NCBI GenBank assembly: GCA_947453775.1
Contig: CANGHM010000028.1
Location: 1-6,875, forward strand
Origin: Rickettsiales bacterium
Lineage (GTDB): Bacteria > Pseudomonadota > Alphaproteobacteria > Rickettsiales > Rickettsiaceae
DNA: 6,875 nt
Direction of reading: 5' to 3'
Shown here: piece by piece, positions 5,391 to 6,875 of the stretch
How positions within the stretch are numbered: position 1 is the first letter of the stretch
Layout of the letters: every line of letters starts with the position of its first letter
Translations under genes and position numbers: made by a program
Notes under the pieces: generated by a model
What the model was told of the DNA's origin: nothing
The model's database searches: none
Seen by the model: only the letters and a program-made list of their open reading frames with translations

Positions 5391-6875
5391 ATGCGACACA
5401 CTTTATATTGCATAATATTATTCTTCTTGGGGCATTTTGCATGCGCGCAAGACTCACCATCCTACATTCAAGATGGTAAGGGAATTAATCCGTTTACGCC
5501 TTATAACCCTCATGGAACAAATGCTGATAACCCTATTCCTGATTTTGTCAATTTAGATTCAAGCAATGCTATAATCCCAATCAATAAGCAATGGACTCCT
5601 GCTAATGTTAATGCCAAGGAGGGTAATTTAGTTTCATTAAATTGGGATATTAATGATGTAAAAATATATCCACGCAGATATCGGGTTTTGTATAGAATAG
5701 ACTATCGATTTGGGCCCCAGCATACTTTGCTTATTAATCAAGTGCTTAATCCTTTTGAAGTAGATCAGGGTCAAGCTCCTAAGTATTTTCCAGATTACGT
5801 TGATTATTTATCAAATATTGATTTATCTAAAAGGTTAGGTCCATCACCTCAGCAAGATGAGGCTAAGCAGCGAGTGCAAAGCTTAACAGCATATTTTGCG
5901 ATGTCTCAAAGGGGTATAAAGGTTTATAGGGGTGATGTGATCAATATTTTATTACTTGGCAATAATAGCAGCTCTCTTGACCCAGAAATATCAATTAAAG
6001 GAGAGGGATTTTATGATCTTACCACCGAGAACTCACAGGGACTGCACAATAATCAAATCATTAATCTTGATGTAGATACCTTGTGTAAAAATTTTAATGA
6101 TACTTATTGCTACTATAATTCTCAAAGTGGCAGATACGAATATGATGTTAATAAACTTAACTCAGTTGATGCAATAAGTGCTATCTATAAAGTCAGATTA
6201 CCCACAAATAAATGTTTTGATGATAGCTCTAATCTTGATTATTGCATTTATGAACAAGGCGCAGGGATGCAAATTACTCTAAGCGATGGCGCAATTGTGA
6301 AAGATCAAGATACTGTTTTTACCCCTATATCGTTTAATTCTGCGCAAGGAAAGACAACTAACTATGTCTATACTAAAATTGCTGCAGGGGAGGGGGTGCT
6401 AAAGTTTTCAAGTCCTGCTATATTGCCGCAAAACGCTTTTAATTCTTTTGATCCAGATATATCTTTCACAAATGGCGCTGGTTATGTGAATTTGCCTAAT
6501 ATAACACGCATTATGTCTGGTAATTATTGGATGGAAATAAGTATTGGCAGCAGTAGTCAGTACATCAATAATGCACTTAACAAACTGCAGTTTGAATATT
6601 ATATTGGTAATCAAAAGCCTGGTCCTAATACTGTTGGCACTGCTTTGCGCGCTGGAGTAAATAAATTTAATGCTCAAAGTAGTGGGCAAATTTGGATGAG
6701 AGCTGCGAATACGCAAGATGTATACATAGACCCAAATAGTAACATAGTCGTTAAAAGTGTTGCATATCAAGGCTCTAAATTACTTTCTACTGGTATATAT
6801 AAATATGTAATTGCCCCTATTATTGGTAAATATCAAAGTATGATGAGGGTAGTTTATGACGGACCTAGCGGTTTG
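5391..6875 (+). CDS. virB6: Exported VirB6-like type IV secretion protein, N-terminal part (3' partial)
   Basis: The frame stays open for 495 codons up to the window edge, so the C-terminus is missing. ATG 5391 is chosen because a stop lies in frame at 5352-5354 and the next residues form a clear signal peptide: MRHTLYCIILFFLGHFACA with likely cleavage at ACA|QD (19/20). The residue three before C18 is His, so this is not a lipobox. About 440 exported residues follow, beta-rich in appearance, with an Asn/Asp-rich composition and only four cysteines (C232, C240, C275, C285). Near the end, GQIWMRAAN (432-440) leads into DVYIDPNSNIVVKSV, then an IYKYVIAPIIGKYQSMMRVVYDG segment. That order resembles rickettsial VirB6 proteins, where a long exported N-terminal region precedes the TrbL/VirB6 membrane domain that forms part of the secretion channel. 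The membrane domain itself lies beyond the window. Export is very likely; the VirB6 assignment is recognition by eye. The alternative is an unrelated secreted or surface protein. Confidence 0.65.
   Translation, partial: MRHTLYCIILFFLGHFACAQDSPSYIQDGKGINPFTPYNPHGTNADNPIPDFVNLDSSNAIIPINKQWTPANVNAKEGNLVSLNWDINDVKIYPRRYRVLYRIDYRFGPQHTLLINQVLNPFEVDQGQAPKYFPDYVDYLSNIDLSKRLGPSPQQDEAKQRVQSLTAYFAMSQRGIKVYRGDVINILLLGNNSSSLDPEISIKGEGFYDLTTENSQGLHNNQIINLDVDTLCKNFNDTYCYYNSQSGRYEYDVNKLNSVDAISAIYKVRLPTNKCFDDSSNLDYCIYEQGAGMQITLSDGAIVKDQDTVFTPISFNSAQGKTTNYVYTKIAAGEGVLKFSSPAILPQNAFNSFDPDISFTNGAGYVNLPNITRIMSGNYWMEISIGSSSQYINNALNKLQFEYYIGNQKPGPNTVGTALRAGVNKFNAQSSGQIWMRAANTQDVYIDPNSNIVVKSVAYQGSKLLSTGIYKYVIAPIIGKYQSMMRVVYDGPSGL

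Noticed and set aside
6408..6770. Minus-strand open frame of 120 codons
   Set aside because: It lies opposite the open VirB6-like frame, which runs uninterrupted from 5391 with a signal peptide; the antisense product looks like no known protein.
1..6875. tRNA, rRNA, CRISPR array, insertion sequence or prophage signals
   Set aside because: I looked for repeats with regular spacing, transposase motifs and cloverleaf-like segments and found none.

Overview
The window is AT-rich with ordinary bacterial gene layout. Its gene content points to the Rickettsiales or a related intracellular alphaproteobacterium: an AmpG-family permease of the short rickettsial type, a UvrD/PcrA helicase, a membrane-embedded histidine-kinase-like protein whose N-terminus looks like the end of a sodium/solute symporter, and a long exported protein whose last visible residues resemble the rickettsial VirB6 family. 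This assignment rests on recognising protein families by eye; no 16S or other marker gene is present.

Layout, left to right. (1) Positions 2-1666 (+) hold the 3' part of a large membrane protein that ends in a histidine-kinase core; its start lies before the window. (2) A 130-bp gap contains a small AT-rich inverted repeat and a TATAAT box. (3) Positions 1797-3893 (+) encode a complete UvrD/PcrA-type DNA helicase with all superfamily 1 motifs. (4) A 79-bp gap between convergent genes holds a 12-bp hairpin that probably serves as a two-way terminator. (5) Positions 3973-5205 (-) encode an AmpG-like muropeptide permease. (6) A 185-bp divergent promoter region contains duplicated TATAAT boxes, a CtrA-like site and a GC-rich palindrome. 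(7) From 5391 (+) to the window edge runs an open frame of 495 codons with no stop. It encodes an exported, probably VirB6-like type IV secretion protein.

The genes do not form one pathway. They look like four separate transcription units: sensing at the membrane, DNA repair, cell-wall recycling and secretion. The two points most worth follow-up are the kinase-like protein, which lacks the phospho-accepting histidine and a normal G2 box and so looks like a pseudokinase, and the truncated VirB6-like gene, which has a signal peptide, a roughly 440-residue exported region and exactly four cysteines, and which is not preceded by virB4 as it would be in Rickettsia.
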